From CAXBBB01 sp963793245 (GTDB lineage: Bacteria; Bacteroidota; Rhodothermia; Rhodothermales; BA12), in the NCBI GenBank assembly GCA_963793245.1, contig CAWBZG010000005.1:868001-932000 (forward strand): DNA of 64,000 nucleotides, read 5' to 3'. This document shows, piece by piece, positions 47,067-56,461 of the stretch (its first letter is position 1; each line of letters begins with the position of its first letter). The position numbers and the translations under genes are program-made. The notes under the pieces are model-generated. The model saw only the letters and a list, made by a program, of their open reading frames with translations. It did no database searches and was not told where the DNA came from.

Positions 47067-47095
47067 TTGACACAGTGTCATCAATCGCGTATACT
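47067..47095 (+). promoter_or_regulatory. Sigma70-like promoter of the tetR-efflux operon
   Basis: TTGACA at 47067-47072 and TATACT at 47090-47095 are separated by exactly 17 bp, a near-perfect -35/-10 pair. The expected start site would be about 47102, giving a short leader before the tetR ATG at 47121. The -35 box lies inside the operator described next. Confidence 0.75.
47068..47080. promoter_or_regulatory. Probable TetR operator overlapping the -35 box
   Basis: The perfect 13-bp palindrome tgacacagtgtca overlaps the -35 hexamer, so a bound repressor would block RNA polymerase. A related site tgacacatcgtca lies at 47799, upstream of tolC. Two matching sites on the two sides of the tetR gene suggest binding by its product. 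Confidence 0.65.
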
Positions 47096-47120
47096 CTTTC
47101 TGCGCTAACCGTCCACCTCC

Positions 47121-47780
47121 ATGCCCGCACCATCCGCCGCCGCTCAGCGCCGAGAGGAAGAGAAAGCTCAGCGCCGCGCTTCGATTCTCGACGCGGCGCG
47201 TGGAACGGTCGCCGAGAAGGGCTTCGACGCGCTAACGATGGGCGACATCGCCGCGCGCGCGCGGCTGAGCCGGAGTTTGGTCTACGTCTACTTCGCGGAC
47301 AAAGAAGACCTGGGGCATGCCCTCGCTCACGAGGCAGCTGTCGACTTGACGGCGCGGTTCGAGCGAGCCGCCGCGCTTCACCCGGTCGGTATGGACCAGA
47401 TTCGAGCTATAGGACGTGCCTATGTCCGATTCGCCCGCGAGCAACCTGTAGGCTTCGAGATGATCGCCCATACTCAGGCGCGCGAAGCCGACCCCGATGA
47501 CATCGGCCAGAACGAGGGCGCGATGCTGCGCACCAGCGTGTCGACGCTCCACTTAATGGCCGACGTGATCGGCCGCGGTCAGCGCGACGGGTCGATTCGC
47601 TCGGCCCTCGACCCGGTCAAGACGAGCATCAGCCTGTGGGGCTTTTTGCACGGCATGATCCAGATGTGGTCGATGAAGGGCGCGATGCTCGGCTCCAGCT
47701 TTGGGTTCGACGAGGACGCGCTGCTCGACCACGCCTTCGATCTGATCGGGCTGGCACTCGGCGAAGCACATACCTGCTAA
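47121..47780 (+). CDS. TetR/AcrR-family transcriptional repressor
   Basis: A 219-residue regulator with an N-terminal helix-turn-helix in RRASILDAARGTVAEKGFDA and IAARARLSRSLVYVYFADKED. The C-terminal ligand-binding part is alpha-helical (LHLMADVIGRGQRDGSIRSA, SLWGFLHGMIQMWSMKGAM). It is the first gene of a TolC-MFP-RND efflux operon and probably represses it, being released by an inducer. The operators at 47068 and 47799 support autoregulation. The inducer is unknown. Confidence 0.85.
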   Translation: MPAPSAAAQRREEEKAQRRASILDAARGTVAEKGFDALTMGDIAARARLSRSLVYVYFADKEDLGHALAHEAAVDLTARFERAAALHPVGMDQIRAIGRAYVRFAREQPVGFEMIAHTQAREADPDDIGQNEGAMLRTSVSTLHLMADVIGRGQRDGSIRSALDPVKTSISLWGFLHGMIQMWSMKGAMLGSSFGFDEDALLDHAFDLIGLALGEAHTC

Positions 47781-47798
47781 AAAAATTTGATAACCTTA

Positions 47799-47811
47799 TG
47801 ACACATCGTCA
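47799..47811. promoter_or_regulatory. Second probable TetR operator, before tolC
   Basis: The sequence tgacacatcgtca differs from the upstream operator tgacacagtgtca at two of 13 positions and keeps the tgac/gtca arms. It ends 2 bp before the tolC ATG at 47814. Confidence 0.5.
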
Positions 47812-47813
47812 AT

Positions 47814-49205
47814 ATGAGACATAAAGACAAAAATAGACTGATCGTCGGATTGCTGTTAGTGCTGCTCGGAGGTCTGCCCGCGCGCGCTCAACTCACCGAA
47901 GCCGACGTGCTATCGGACCTGACGGCGATGGCGCTCGAGCGCAACCTGGGCGCGTCTGAGCGGGCGTCGGACGTGGAGGCGAACCGGGCCGCGTTCGACG
48001 CCTCGCGCCTGGCGTGGCGGCCGACACTCTCGCTCGACGCGCGCTTTACCCGGGCGGGTGGCGGTCGCACGATTGACCTACCACTGGGCGACTTGCTCAA
48101 CCCGGTCTACCAGTCGCTCGGCTCGCTAACGGGCCAGCCCGGCGCGTTCCCAGTGCTTGACAATCAGTCGATTGGGTTTCTGCGCGAGCAGGAGCAGGAG
48201 ACGCGGGTCCGGTTGGTGCAGCCGGTCTACCAGCCGCGCCTGACCGCAGCGATCCGGGCGCGACGGGCAGCAGCCGAGGTATCCGAACTGGGCTTCGACG
48301 CCTACCGCGCCGAACTGACGCGCGATGTGGCGGTCGCCTACTACACGCTGCGGCAGGCCGAGCAGAACGTCGCTGTGCTGGCGGCGGCGCGCGAACTGGT
48401 CGACGAAAACCTGCGCGTGGCCGAGCGCCGACAGGATGCAGGCGACGCGCTGCCCGCCGACGTGCTGCGCGCCCGCGCCGAGACGTTCGCCGTTGCCGGA
48501 GAGCAGGCCGGGGCGACGCGCGACCTGGACCTGGCGCGCTCGTTCCTGAACACGCTCCTCGACCGCCCGCTCGGCACGAGGATTCCCACCGCCCAGCCGG
48601 ACGTTTCGACCCAAGCTGATGATGCGTCGCTCGAGGTTCAGCAGGCGCAGGCCGCCGCTCGCCGAGCCGAACTGGACCAACTCGATGCCGCCGTTCGCGC
48701 CTCGCAGGCGTCAGTCGCGCTGGCGCAGGCTGATCTGCGTCCTTCGGTTGCCGTCGCCTTGGATGCGGGCGTGCAGGGCAGAGGGTACGTGCCGGACGAC
48801 GACGGGCCGTTCTACCTCGCCTCGGTCGTCGCGTCGTGGACGCTGTGGCGTGGCGGAGCCGCCCGGGCAGAGGTGCGGCAAGCCCGCGCAAGGCTCGACG
48901 CCGCCCGGACGCGCCGCCAATCCGCTGAGCAGCAGATCCGCCTGCAAGTGCGGCAAGCCGACGACGCCGTCCGCGCAGGACGCGTCCAGATCAATGCTGC
49001 AGAGCAGCGCCTGACCGCCGCCCGCGAAGCCTTCCGCCTGACCAACCGGCTCGTCGCCGAGGGCGCGGCGACGCAGGTGCAGTTCCTCGACGCCCGAACG
49101 GCGCTGACGCAGGCCGAACTCGGACTGGCCGCCGCTCGCTACGACCTCCTCATCCAACGCGCCCGGCTCGACTTCGCCGCCGGGACTTTCTCCCCAGACC
49201 GATGA
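47814..49205 (+). CDS. TolC-family outer-membrane efflux channel protein
   Basis: A 463-residue outer-membrane factor with an N-terminal signal (MRHKDKNRLIVGLLLVLLGG, cleaved after ARAQ). The protein is the helical-hairpin type, with repeated LxxAR/QA coiled segments, for example DVAVAYYTLRQAEQNVAVLA and QRLTAAREAFRLTNRLV. It forms the trimeric exit duct for the RND pump encoded next. Its last four bases overlap the next gene. Confidence 0.87.
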   Translation: MRHKDKNRLIVGLLLVLLGGLPARAQLTEADVLSDLTAMALERNLGASERASDVEANRAAFDASRLAWRPTLSLDARFTRAGGGRTIDLPLGDLLNPVYQSLGSLTGQPGAFPVLDNQSIGFLREQEQETRVRLVQPVYQPRLTAAIRARRAAAEVSELGFDAYRAELTRDVAVAYYTLRQAEQNVAVLAAARELVDENLRVAERRQDAGDALPADVLRARAETFAVAGEQAGATRDLDLARSFLNTLLDRPLGTRIPTAQPDVSTQADDASLEVQQAQAAARRAELDQLDAAVRASQASVALAQADLRPSVAVALDAGVQGRGYVPDDDGPFYLASVVASWTLWRGGAARAEVRQARARLDAARTRRQSAEQQIRLQVRQADDAVRAGRVQINAAEQRLTAAREAFRLTNRLVAEGAATQVQFLDARTALTQAELGLAAARYDLLIQRARLDFAAGTFSPDR

Positions 49206-50248
49206 CTCGACTCCTCCTCTTCTCGTGGTGCGCGCTAGCACTCGCCGCGTGCTCCGCCGACGCGCCCGCCGCCGATCCGATGCCCGCCCATCGCACTGTC
49301 GAAGCCGCTCAGGTTGAGCGCGTCGACGCACCGTTGCCCATCCGCGCCAGCGGAACGCTGGCCCAGGCGTCCGAGCAGACGTTGTCGTTCAAAGTCGGCG
49401 GGATCGTGGCTCGGATGTCGGCGGACGTGGGCGATGCCGTACGGGCTGGGCAGGTGCTGGCGACGCTTGACCTGACCGAGATCGATGCTCAGGTGCAGGC
49501 GGCGCGCTCGGCGTCCGAAAAAGCCGACCGCGACCTGGCCCGCGCTCAGCGTCTGCTGGCCGACTCGGTCGCCACGCCGACTCAGGTGCGCGACGCTCGG
49601 ACGCAGTCCGAAGTGGCCGCGTCGAGCCTGCGCGCCGCTGAGTTCAACCGCGCGTTTGCCGTCGTCCGAGCGCCCGAGTCGGGCCGCGTGCTGGCGCGGA
49701 TGGCCGAGCCGAACGAGTTGGTCGCGCCGGGGCAACCGGTCTTTCGCGTCGGCACGCAGTCGGGCGGATGGGTCGTGCGCGTGGCGCTGGCCGACCGCGA
49801 CGTGGTGCGCGTGCGCGTCGGCGATGCGGCGCGCGTGGCGCTGGGGGCGTTTGCGGGCGAGTCGTTCGGCGGGCGGGTGATGCAGGTGGCCTATGCGGCG
49901 AGCGGTCCGGGCGGCACGTTTGAGGTCGAAATCGCCATCGCCGATCCCGATGGACGGCTGCGCTCGGGCTTCGTCGCAACGGTCGAGATCGCGCCGCAGG
50001 GCGACGGGCACGCGCTCGTCCCGGCGTCGGCGCTGGTCTCGGGCGATGGTGATCGGGGCGTCGTGTTCGCCGTCGACGAGAGCGGCGTCGTACGCGAGCG
50101 GTCGGTCAGGGTGCTCACGTTTACGGGCGATCACCTCGCCATAGCCGATGGACTCCAAGGCGTCGCCCGCGTCGTCACGACCGGCGCTCCGTTTCTGACT
50201 TCGGGCGATACCGTCACCGTCGCCGCCGCCCCGCTCGCCGTCCGCTAA
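49202..50248 (+). CDS. RND efflux periplasmic adaptor (MFP) lipoprotein
   Basis: A 348-residue membrane-fusion protein. Lipobox LAACS with the cysteine at 17. Barrel-sandwich/lipoyl segments TLSFKVGGIVARMSADVGDA and VRAGQVLATLDLTEIDAQVQ flank a coiled coil, followed by FAVVRAPESGRVLARM and a beta-barrel domain. It links the pump to the TolC channel. Overlap with tolC (ATGA) shows one operon; the RND gene starts 30 bp downstream. Confidence 0.88.
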   Translation: MTRLLLFSWCALALAACSADAPAADPMPAHRTVEAAQVERVDAPLPIRASGTLAQASEQTLSFKVGGIVARMSADVGDAVRAGQVLATLDLTEIDAQVQAARSASEKADRDLARAQRLLADSVATPTQVRDARTQSEVAASSLRAAEFNRAFAVVRAPESGRVLARMAEPNELVAPGQPVFRVGTQSGGWVVRVALADRDVVRVRVGDAARVALGAFAGESFGGRVMQVAYAASGPGGTFEVEIAIADPDGRLRSGFVATVEIAPQGDGHALVPASALVSGDGDRGVVFAVDESGVVRERSVRVLTFTGDHLAIADGLQGVARVVTTGAPFLTSGDTVTVAAAPLAVR

Positions 50249-50278
50249 TCCGCGCGTTCTGCACACTCCCGATCCGCC

Positions 50279-53200
50279 ATGAAGCTGCCTCGCCTCGCCA
50301 TCCACAACCACCAGTTCACGCTCGTCGTGGTGGTGATGCTGACGCTGCTCGGCGTCCAGAGTTTTCTGACGATGCCGCGCACCGAGGACCCTGTCTTCGA
50401 CATCCCGACGACGCGCGTGATCGCCGTCTATCCCGGTGCCGGTCCGGGCGACGTGGAGCGCGACGTGGTCGATCCGCTCGAGGAAGAGATCAGCGAACTC
50501 GAGGATCTCAAATCGCTCGAAACGTCGATTCAGGACGGACTGGCCGTGATCGTCGCCGAGTTCGAGGCGTTCGCCGACGCCGACGACCGCTTCGACGCCG
50601 TCACCCAGGCCGTCTCGCAGGTGCGCGGCGATCTACCCGACGGCGTGGCCGCGCTCGAACTGGTACGCACCTCTCCGGGCGACGCCGTCATCTTCCAGGT
50701 CGCGCTCACGAGCAGCGACGCGACGTACCGCAGTCTCAAACGCGAGGCCGAGCGGGCCGAGGACGCGTTCGAGCAGGTCGCAGGCGTGCGCCGCGCCGAC
50801 GTGTGGGCGATCCCCGATCCCCAAGTGCGCGTCGGGCTGGACGTGGGGGCGATGGAGGCGCGCGGCGTCGGGCTGGGTGAGGTCGTACAGGCCGTCCGGT
50901 CCCAAGCGCAGAACCTGCCGGGCGGATCGGTCGAGGCAGGCGAGCGGCGCTTTACGCTCCAAACGTCGGGCGCGTACCAGAGCGTTGAGCAGGTCGGACG
51001 TACAGTTGTTCGCGCAGGTGCGGGCGGCGGCGCGCTCTACCTGGACGACGTGGCCGACGTGCGCCTGGGCTATGCCGACGACACCTACCGCGCCCGTCAG
51101 GACGGCGTCCGGGCCGCAGTCGTGACGGTCGTGCAGCGCGAGGGCGTCAACATCTTCGACGTGCGCGAGGGACTGGAAGAGCGTCTTGCCGAGCTGCGCG
51201 CCACGCTTCCCGCCGGAATCGAGGCCCGCATCGCGTTCGACCAAGCCGTCAGCGTCGACTCGCGGGTGAACGGCTTCTTTGCCAACCTGCTCCAGGGCAT
51301 CGCGCTCGTCGGACTGGTCGTGCTGCTGGCGCTAGGCCTGCGCGCGTCGATCGTGGTGATGCTCGTCATCCCGGCGGCCATCCTGATCGCGGTCAACTGG
51401 CTCGACCTGGCCGACTTTGGCTTGCAGCAGATCTCGATCGTCGGGCTGGTGATCGCGCTCGGCCTGCTCGTCGACAACGCTATCGTCGTGATCGAGAACG
51501 TGGCGCGCTACCTGTCGCAGGGCATGACACGGCGCGAGGCGGCAGCTAAAGGGACGGGCGAGGTGGCCTGGCCCATCGTCGCAGCGACGGCGACGAGCGT
51601 GCTGGCGTTCGTGCCGATGATCGCGATCCAGAGCGGAACGGGCGATTTTATCCGGTCGATGCCACTGACGGTCGTCTTCGCACTCGTCGCCTCGCTGATC
51701 CTGGCGCTGACGTTCACGCCGATGCTGGCGAGCCTGCTGTTGCCCGAAAGCGGAGGCCAGAAGGTAGGCAAACCCCGGCGGACGCCGATCCTCCAGCGCG
51801 GACTCGACGCAGTTTCGAGTCGGTTCTACGAGCCGCTGCTCGCGCGTGCGATGCGCCGCCCGACCCTGGTGCTGACGCTGGCGCTGGCGTCGCTGATCGG
51901 AGCCGGAGCGCTGTTTCCCTTGATCGGCGTGTCGCTGTTTCCCAAGTCGGGCAAGCCGCAGTTTCTGATCAGCCTCGAGACGCCCGATGGTGCCGGACTG
52001 GACGCGACCGACCGCGCCGCGCGTCACGTCGAGGCCGTTCTCGACACGTTCGGCGAGGTCACGACGTACGCGACCAACGTCGGCCGCGACAATCCGCGAA
52101 TGTACTACAACGTCGTCCCGCGCCGCGACCTGCCCAACGTCGGCCAACTGCTCGTCGAGACCCGGACGCCCGATCAGGTCGAGCCGCTCGTTGCGCGCCT
52201 GCGTCCGCTGCTAGCCCGGATTCCTGGCGTCAACGTGACGTACGAGGTGTTCGAAAACGGCCCACCCGTCGACGCGCCCGTCGCCGTCAAAGTCCTCGGC
52301 CCGGACCTGGGCGAACTCAGGCGGCTGGCGCGCGAGGTCGAGCGCATCGTCCGCGCAACGCCGGGAACGGACGGCGTCTCGAACCCGCTGAGCCAGCCGC
52401 GCACCGACGTGGCCGTCCGCATCGACCGCGACAAAGCTGCCCTGCTGGGCGTGTCGGTCGCCGACGTAGACGTAGCCGTACTGGCGACGCTGAGCGGCTT
52501 ACCCGTCGGCTCGTACCGCGACGACGAGGGCGTCGACCACGACATCGTCGTCCGCCTGCCGCTCGTCGACGACCAGGGCGAGCGCGTCCGGGCGGGCTTC
52601 GACGACCTAGACCGCGTGATCGTCAGCGGGCGAGGAGGCGTCGTACCGCTGCGCCAAGTCGCGCTGCCCCAGTTCGAGCCCGTCGCCGCCCGCATCGACC
52701 ACGTCGACCTGAGCCGCGCGGTTACCGTCACGTCGGACGTGAACACGGCGGCGGGCTTCAACGAGATTGCCGTAACGCAAGAGATCGTCGCCCAAGTGGA
52801 CGCGCTCCGATTGCCGCCGGGCTACCGCGTCGTCTATGGTGGTAAGCTGGCCGCGCAGCAGGAGAGTTTCTCGAAGCCTGGGCGGCGCGCTGATCGTGGC
52901 CCTGCTGGGCATTTTTGCCGTTTTGGTGCTCCAGTTCGGCTCGTTTAAGCAGCCGCTGATCATTTTTGCCGCGATCCCCCTCTCGGCCGTCGGCGCGTTT
53001 CCCGCCCTACTGATTACCGGCTACACGTTCAGCTTCATGGCGTTCATCGGCTTCACGAGCCTGATCGGAATCGTCGTCAACAACTCGATCCTGCTGGTCG
53101 ATCTGGCGAACCGGCGAGTCGAGGAGGGCGCGCGCGTCGGCGACGCCGTCCGCGAGGCCGGTCGGACGCGCTTCGCCCCGATCTTGCTCACCACGCTGAC

Positions 53201-53381
53201 GACCGTCGGCGGACTGCTGCCGCTCACGCTGACCCGCTCGGATCTGTGGAGTCCGCTTGGCTGGGTGATCATCGGCGGCCTGCTCGTCTCGACGCTGCTG
53301 ACGCTCGTCGTCGTGCCGGTCCTCTACGAGCGCCTGACACCCGAAGCCGCCCGCGACGCTGCCGAGGAGCCGTCTGCTTGA
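50279..53381 (+). pseudogene. RND-family efflux pump, frameshifted once near the C-terminus
   Basis: A large RND transporter of about 1030 residues when joined. The N-terminal helix and porter domain (FLTMPRTEDPVFDIPTTRVI, VYPGAGPGDVERDVVDPLEE) and the first TM bundle (IVMLVIPAAILIAVNWLDLA, ALGLLVDNAIVVIENVARYL) are intact. The frame then shifts near 52870 from AAQQESFS into LGGALIVALLGIFAVLVLQF, FMAFIGFTSLIGIVVNNSIL and TLTTVGGLLPLTLTRSDLWS, ending at 53381. It belongs to the AcrB-like HAE group; substrates are probably toxic compounds sensed by the TetR repressor. The single shift in an otherwise complete gene again suggests an indel error. Confidence 0.85.
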
Positions 53382-53564
53382 GAAACAGTCCGATTGCTCC
53401 AACAGCCAATGAACAGGGCGGCCGAAGGAGCGGATCAGCGCATGCGCACCGTTTCGGCGCTTAGGCAAAGTGTACAGATCGCCTGAAACCACCGAATCCG
53501 CACGCCTTTTGCGTTCGGGCGCGTTGTAGTCGGCTACCTTACCGTCTTTCCAACCGCCCTCCTC

Positions 53565-54479
53565 ATGCGCCTCTTCTCGCTCCTCCTCTTCGCGTTCCTC
53601 GCCGTCGGCTGCCAGCCGGACGCATCGGCTCAGGACACTCCTGCCGCTTCGGTCGAACTGCCTGAGACCAACTTCTACGCGATCAACACCACGATGGGCC
53701 GCGTCGTCGTCGAACTGTTCGACGAGACGCCGCTGCACCGCGACAACTTCAAGCGCCTGGCCGTCGAAGGCACCGTCGACTCGACGCGCTTCCACCGTGT
53801 GATCAACAACTTCATGATCCAGGGCGGCGACCCCAACAGCCGCAACGACATCCCGTTCGACGACGGACAAGGCGGCCCCGGCTGGCAGGTCGATCCCGAG
53901 TTCAACAAGGGCTACCACTTCCGAGGCGCCCTCGCCGCCGCGCGCGAAGGCGACCAGGTCAACCCCGAGCGTAAGTCGTCGGGCAGCCAGTTCTACCTCG
54001 TCCACGGCATGCCCATCGACTCGACGATCTTGATGGAGATGCGCGAACGCGTCCGCATGGGCACGAACGACGCTGGCTTCGACTGGCCCGAAGAGGTAAA
54101 GGCACGCTACTTAGAAGAGGGCGGCGTGCCGTTCCTCGACGCCCAGTACACCGTCTTCGGACGCACCCTCGAAGGCCAGGAGGTCATCGACGCCATCGCT
54201 TCGATGGAAACCGGACGCGCACGCGGCGAACGCAGCATGACCGCCGATCAGCCGCCGACGCCCGTCTATCTCACCATCGAGCCGCTCCCCAACTATACGC
54301 CGCCCGCCTCGGCAGCGAGTGACGCGCTCGCCACGGCCCATCTGCCGTGCCACCCAATGGGCGCTGCCCCAGACGCCACCACCGGCCTACCCAACTGTCA
54401 TCGCGAGGAGCGCAGCGACGTGGCGATCTCCATACCGAGCCGCTGCCGGAGGACGATCGCCACGCTTCGCTCGCGATGA
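53565..54479 (+). CDS. Cyclophilin-type peptidyl-prolyl isomerase lipoprotein with repeat-encoded C-terminus
   Basis: A 304-residue predicted lipoprotein (MRLFSLLLFAFLAVGCQ, lipobox AVGC). The cyclophilin core shows INTTMGRVVVELFDETPLHR, FHRVINNFMIQGGDP, SGSQFYLVHG and FGRTLEGQEVIDAIASM. The domain has insertions after the GDP loop, as in Bacteroidota PPIases. The last about 27 residues (from LPNCHREERSDVAIS) are translated from a family B repeat copy at 54397-54481, so the natural C-terminus probably ended near VYLTIEPLPNYTPP. Confidence 0.85.
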   Translation: MRLFSLLLFAFLAVGCQPDASAQDTPAASVELPETNFYAINTTMGRVVVELFDETPLHRDNFKRLAVEGTVDSTRFHRVINNFMIQGGDPNSRNDIPFDDGQGGPGWQVDPEFNKGYHFRGALAAAREGDQVNPERKSSGSQFYLVHGMPIDSTILMEMRERVRMGTNDAGFDWPEEVKARYLEEGGVPFLDAQYTVFGRTLEGQEVIDAIASMETGRARGERSMTADQPPTPVYLTIEPLPNYTPPASAASDALATAHLPCHPMGAAPDATTGLPNCHREERSDVAISIPSRCRRTIATLRSR

Positions 54480-54481
54480 CA
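54397..54481. repeat. Palindromic repeat, family B, inside the PPIase reading frame
   Basis: A full dyad: tgtcatcgcgaggagcgcag...gacgtggcgatctcc, then ggacgatcgccacg...cgctcgcgatgacagg. It overlaps the PPIase stop codon (TGA 54477) and supplies the last residues of that protein, in the manner of Rickettsia palindromic elements. Confidence 0.8.
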
Positions 54482-54543
54482 GGCTGAGAGTATGGCGATT
54501 GCGCTCTCACTCGTCGTTGCCCTCCACTGACGCCCCAACCAGC

Positions 54544-56121
54544 ATGACCCACTCCGACACCACGCCCGACCGCACCGAGCAGGAGATCGCCCGCCGTGCC
54601 AGCCGCGACGCCATCGCCGCTGCTGGAGTCGACCCGTATCCCGCCGCTGCATTCCAGCGCACGACCGACGCCGCGGCCATCCTCGGCACCTACGACGACG
54701 AGCAGCACGCGCCCGCCGAGGGCGAGGAAGCCGGATCGTACCGCGTGACCGTCGCCGGGCGCGTCGTGGCGATTCGCGTGATGGGCAAAGCCGCGTTCCT
54801 GTCGATTGCCGACGAGAGCGGGCGGGTTCAACTCTACGTCCGCCGCGACGACTTGCCCGAAGGCTACTACAACGCCGTCGTCAAGAAGCGCGTCGACCTG
54901 GGCGATTTCGTTGGCGTCAGCGGCTGGGTGTTTCGCACGCGGACGGGCGAGGTCAGCATCCACTGCGAGACGTTTACGATGCTCACCAAAGCGCTGCGCC
55001 CGCTGCCGGTCGAGAAGGAAGTCGACGGGCAGGTGTTCAACCAGATCACCGACAAGGAATTCCGCTACCGCCAGCGCTACGTCGACCTTGCGCTGCACCC
55101 GGACGTGCGCCACGTGTTCAAGCAGCGCGCGACGATCGTCAGCACGATCCGCCGCTTTCTGGACGAGAAGGGCTACACCGAAGTCGAGACGCCTGCCCTC
55201 CAGCCGCTTTATGGAGGCGCCGCTGCGCGGCCGTTTACGACGCATCACAACGCGCTCGACATGCCGCTCTTCCTGCGCATCGCGGACGAGTTGTACCTCA
55301 AGCGCCTGATCGTCGGCGGGTTTGAGGGCGTGTACGAGATCGCCAAGGACTTCCGCAACGAGGGCCTGTCGCGCTTCCACAACCCCGAGTTCACGATGCT
55401 CGAAGTCTACGTGGCCTACCAGGACTACACGTGGATGATGGAGATGGTCGAGGAGATGGTTCAGACGGTCGTCCAAAAGCTGAACGGCGGCACCAGCGTC
55501 CAGGTCGGTGAGCACACGATTGAGTTCGGCGGCTCGTGGCGTCGACTTCCATTCTTCCAGGCGATCCAGGACGCGACGGGCCACGACCTGATGGGCAAAA
55601 GCCGAGACGAGATCGAAGCCGCTGCCAAGTCGCTCCACATCGATACCGACGCGTCGATGGGCGAGGGCAAACTGCTCGACGAGATTTTTGGCGAAACCGT
55701 CGAGCCAAACCTCATCCAGCCGACGTTCATCACCGATTATCCGGTCTCGCTGTCTCCGCTCGCCAAGCGCCACCGCGAGCACGACGGATTGGTCGAGCGC
55801 TTCGAGGCCATCGTCGGCGGCAAGGAGATCTGCAACGCATTCAGCGAACTCAACGACCCCGACGACCAGCGCGCCCGTTTCGAGGAGCAAAACCGCCTGC
55901 GCACAGCCGGTGACGACGAAGCCCAGCCGCTCGACGAAGACTTCCTCCGCGCCCTCGAATACGGCATGCCACCGACGGCGGGAATGGGCATGGGCATCGA
56001 CCGATTGGCGATGATGCTGACGGGCCAGCCGTCGATCCGCGACGTGATCCTCTTCCCACTCATGCGCCCCGAAGAGGGACGAGCCGCGTCGGAAACCGAA
56101 TCGCCGGACCCTGACGCGTGA
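54544..56121 (+). CDS. lysS: Lysyl-tRNA synthetase, class II
   Basis: A 525-residue class II LysRS. The N-terminal OB-fold shows VTVAGRVVAIRVMGKAAFLS and VSGWVFRTRTGEV. Motif 1 is in YVDLALHPDVRHVFKQRATI, motif 2 in AKDFRNEGLSRFHNPEFTML and motif 3 in GMGIDRLAMMLTGQPSIRDV. The Lys-recognition segments GGFEGVYEIAKDFRNE and NAFSELNDPDDQ are present. It charges tRNA-Lys. The start is ATG 54544 (MTHSDTTPDRTEQ); upstream in-frame codons read through the repeat. The gene is complete. Confidence 0.93.
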   Translation: MTHSDTTPDRTEQEIARRASRDAIAAAGVDPYPAAAFQRTTDAAAILGTYDDEQHAPAEGEEAGSYRVTVAGRVVAIRVMGKAAFLSIADESGRVQLYVRRDDLPEGYYNAVVKKRVDLGDFVGVSGWVFRTRTGEVSIHCETFTMLTKALRPLPVEKEVDGQVFNQITDKEFRYRQRYVDLALHPDVRHVFKQRATIVSTIRRFLDEKGYTEVETPALQPLYGGAAARPFTTHHNALDMPLFLRIADELYLKRLIVGGFEGVYEIAKDFRNEGLSRFHNPEFTMLEVYVAYQDYTWMMEMVEEMVQTVVQKLNGGTSVQVGEHTIEFGGSWRRLPFFQAIQDATGHDLMGKSRDEIEAAAKSLHIDTDASMGEGKLLDEIFGETVEPNLIQPTFITDYPVSLSPLAKRHREHDGLVERFEAIVGGKEICNAFSELNDPDDQRARFEEQNRLRTAGDDEAQPLDEDFLRALEYGMPPTAGMGMGIDRLAMMLTGQPSIRDVILFPLMRPEEGRAASETESPDPDA

Positions 56122-56213
56122 ACCGAGCGTATTCATACGCTCCCACGGCCCTCCTGAAGCTGCGGGACATCGCGATTCCGCATTACTAAAACGCGCTCCA
56201 GCGCAACTCCGCT

Positions 56214-56432
56214 ATGGCTAAGCAACAGCCGATCAAGCAGGAGGGCACCGTCACCGAGGCCCTTCCCAACGCCCAGTTCCGCGTCGAACTCGACAACGGA
56301 CACACCATTCTCGGCCTGCTCTCGGGCAAGATGCGTAAGTTTTTTATCCGCATCCTCCCCGGCGACCGTGTCGACGTCGAGATGTCACCGTACGACCTGA
56401 CCAAAGGCCGCATCGTCTACCGCTACAAGTGA
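56214..56432 (+). CDS. infA: Translation initiation factor IF-1
   Basis: A 72-residue OB-fold protein: KQEGTVTEALPNAQFRVELD, GHTILGLLSGKMRKFFIRIL, PGDRVDVEMSPYDLTKGRI and VYRYK. This is the standard IF-1 sequence; it binds the 30S A site during initiation. A perfect hairpin lies right after the stop codon. Confidence 0.93.
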   Translation: MAKQQPIKQEGTVTEALPNAQFRVELDNGHTILGLLSGKMRKFFIRILPGDRVDVEMSPYDLTKGRIVYRYK

Positions 56433-56439
56433 GCACGTT

Positions 56440-56461
56440 GGCGCCTCAATCGCGAGGCGCC
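56440..56461. terminator. Hairpin between convergent infA and beta-propeller genes
   Basis: A perfect 8-bp stem ggcgcctc/gaggcgcc with loop aatcgc. The stop codon of the minus-strand gene (56446) lies within it. A poly-T run is not obvious, so it may act as a bidirectional terminator. Confidence 0.5.

Noticed and set aside
54271..56136. 621-codon minus-strand frame across lysS
   Set aside because: Shadow of lysS; it contains no plausible domain, while lysS shows all class II motifs.
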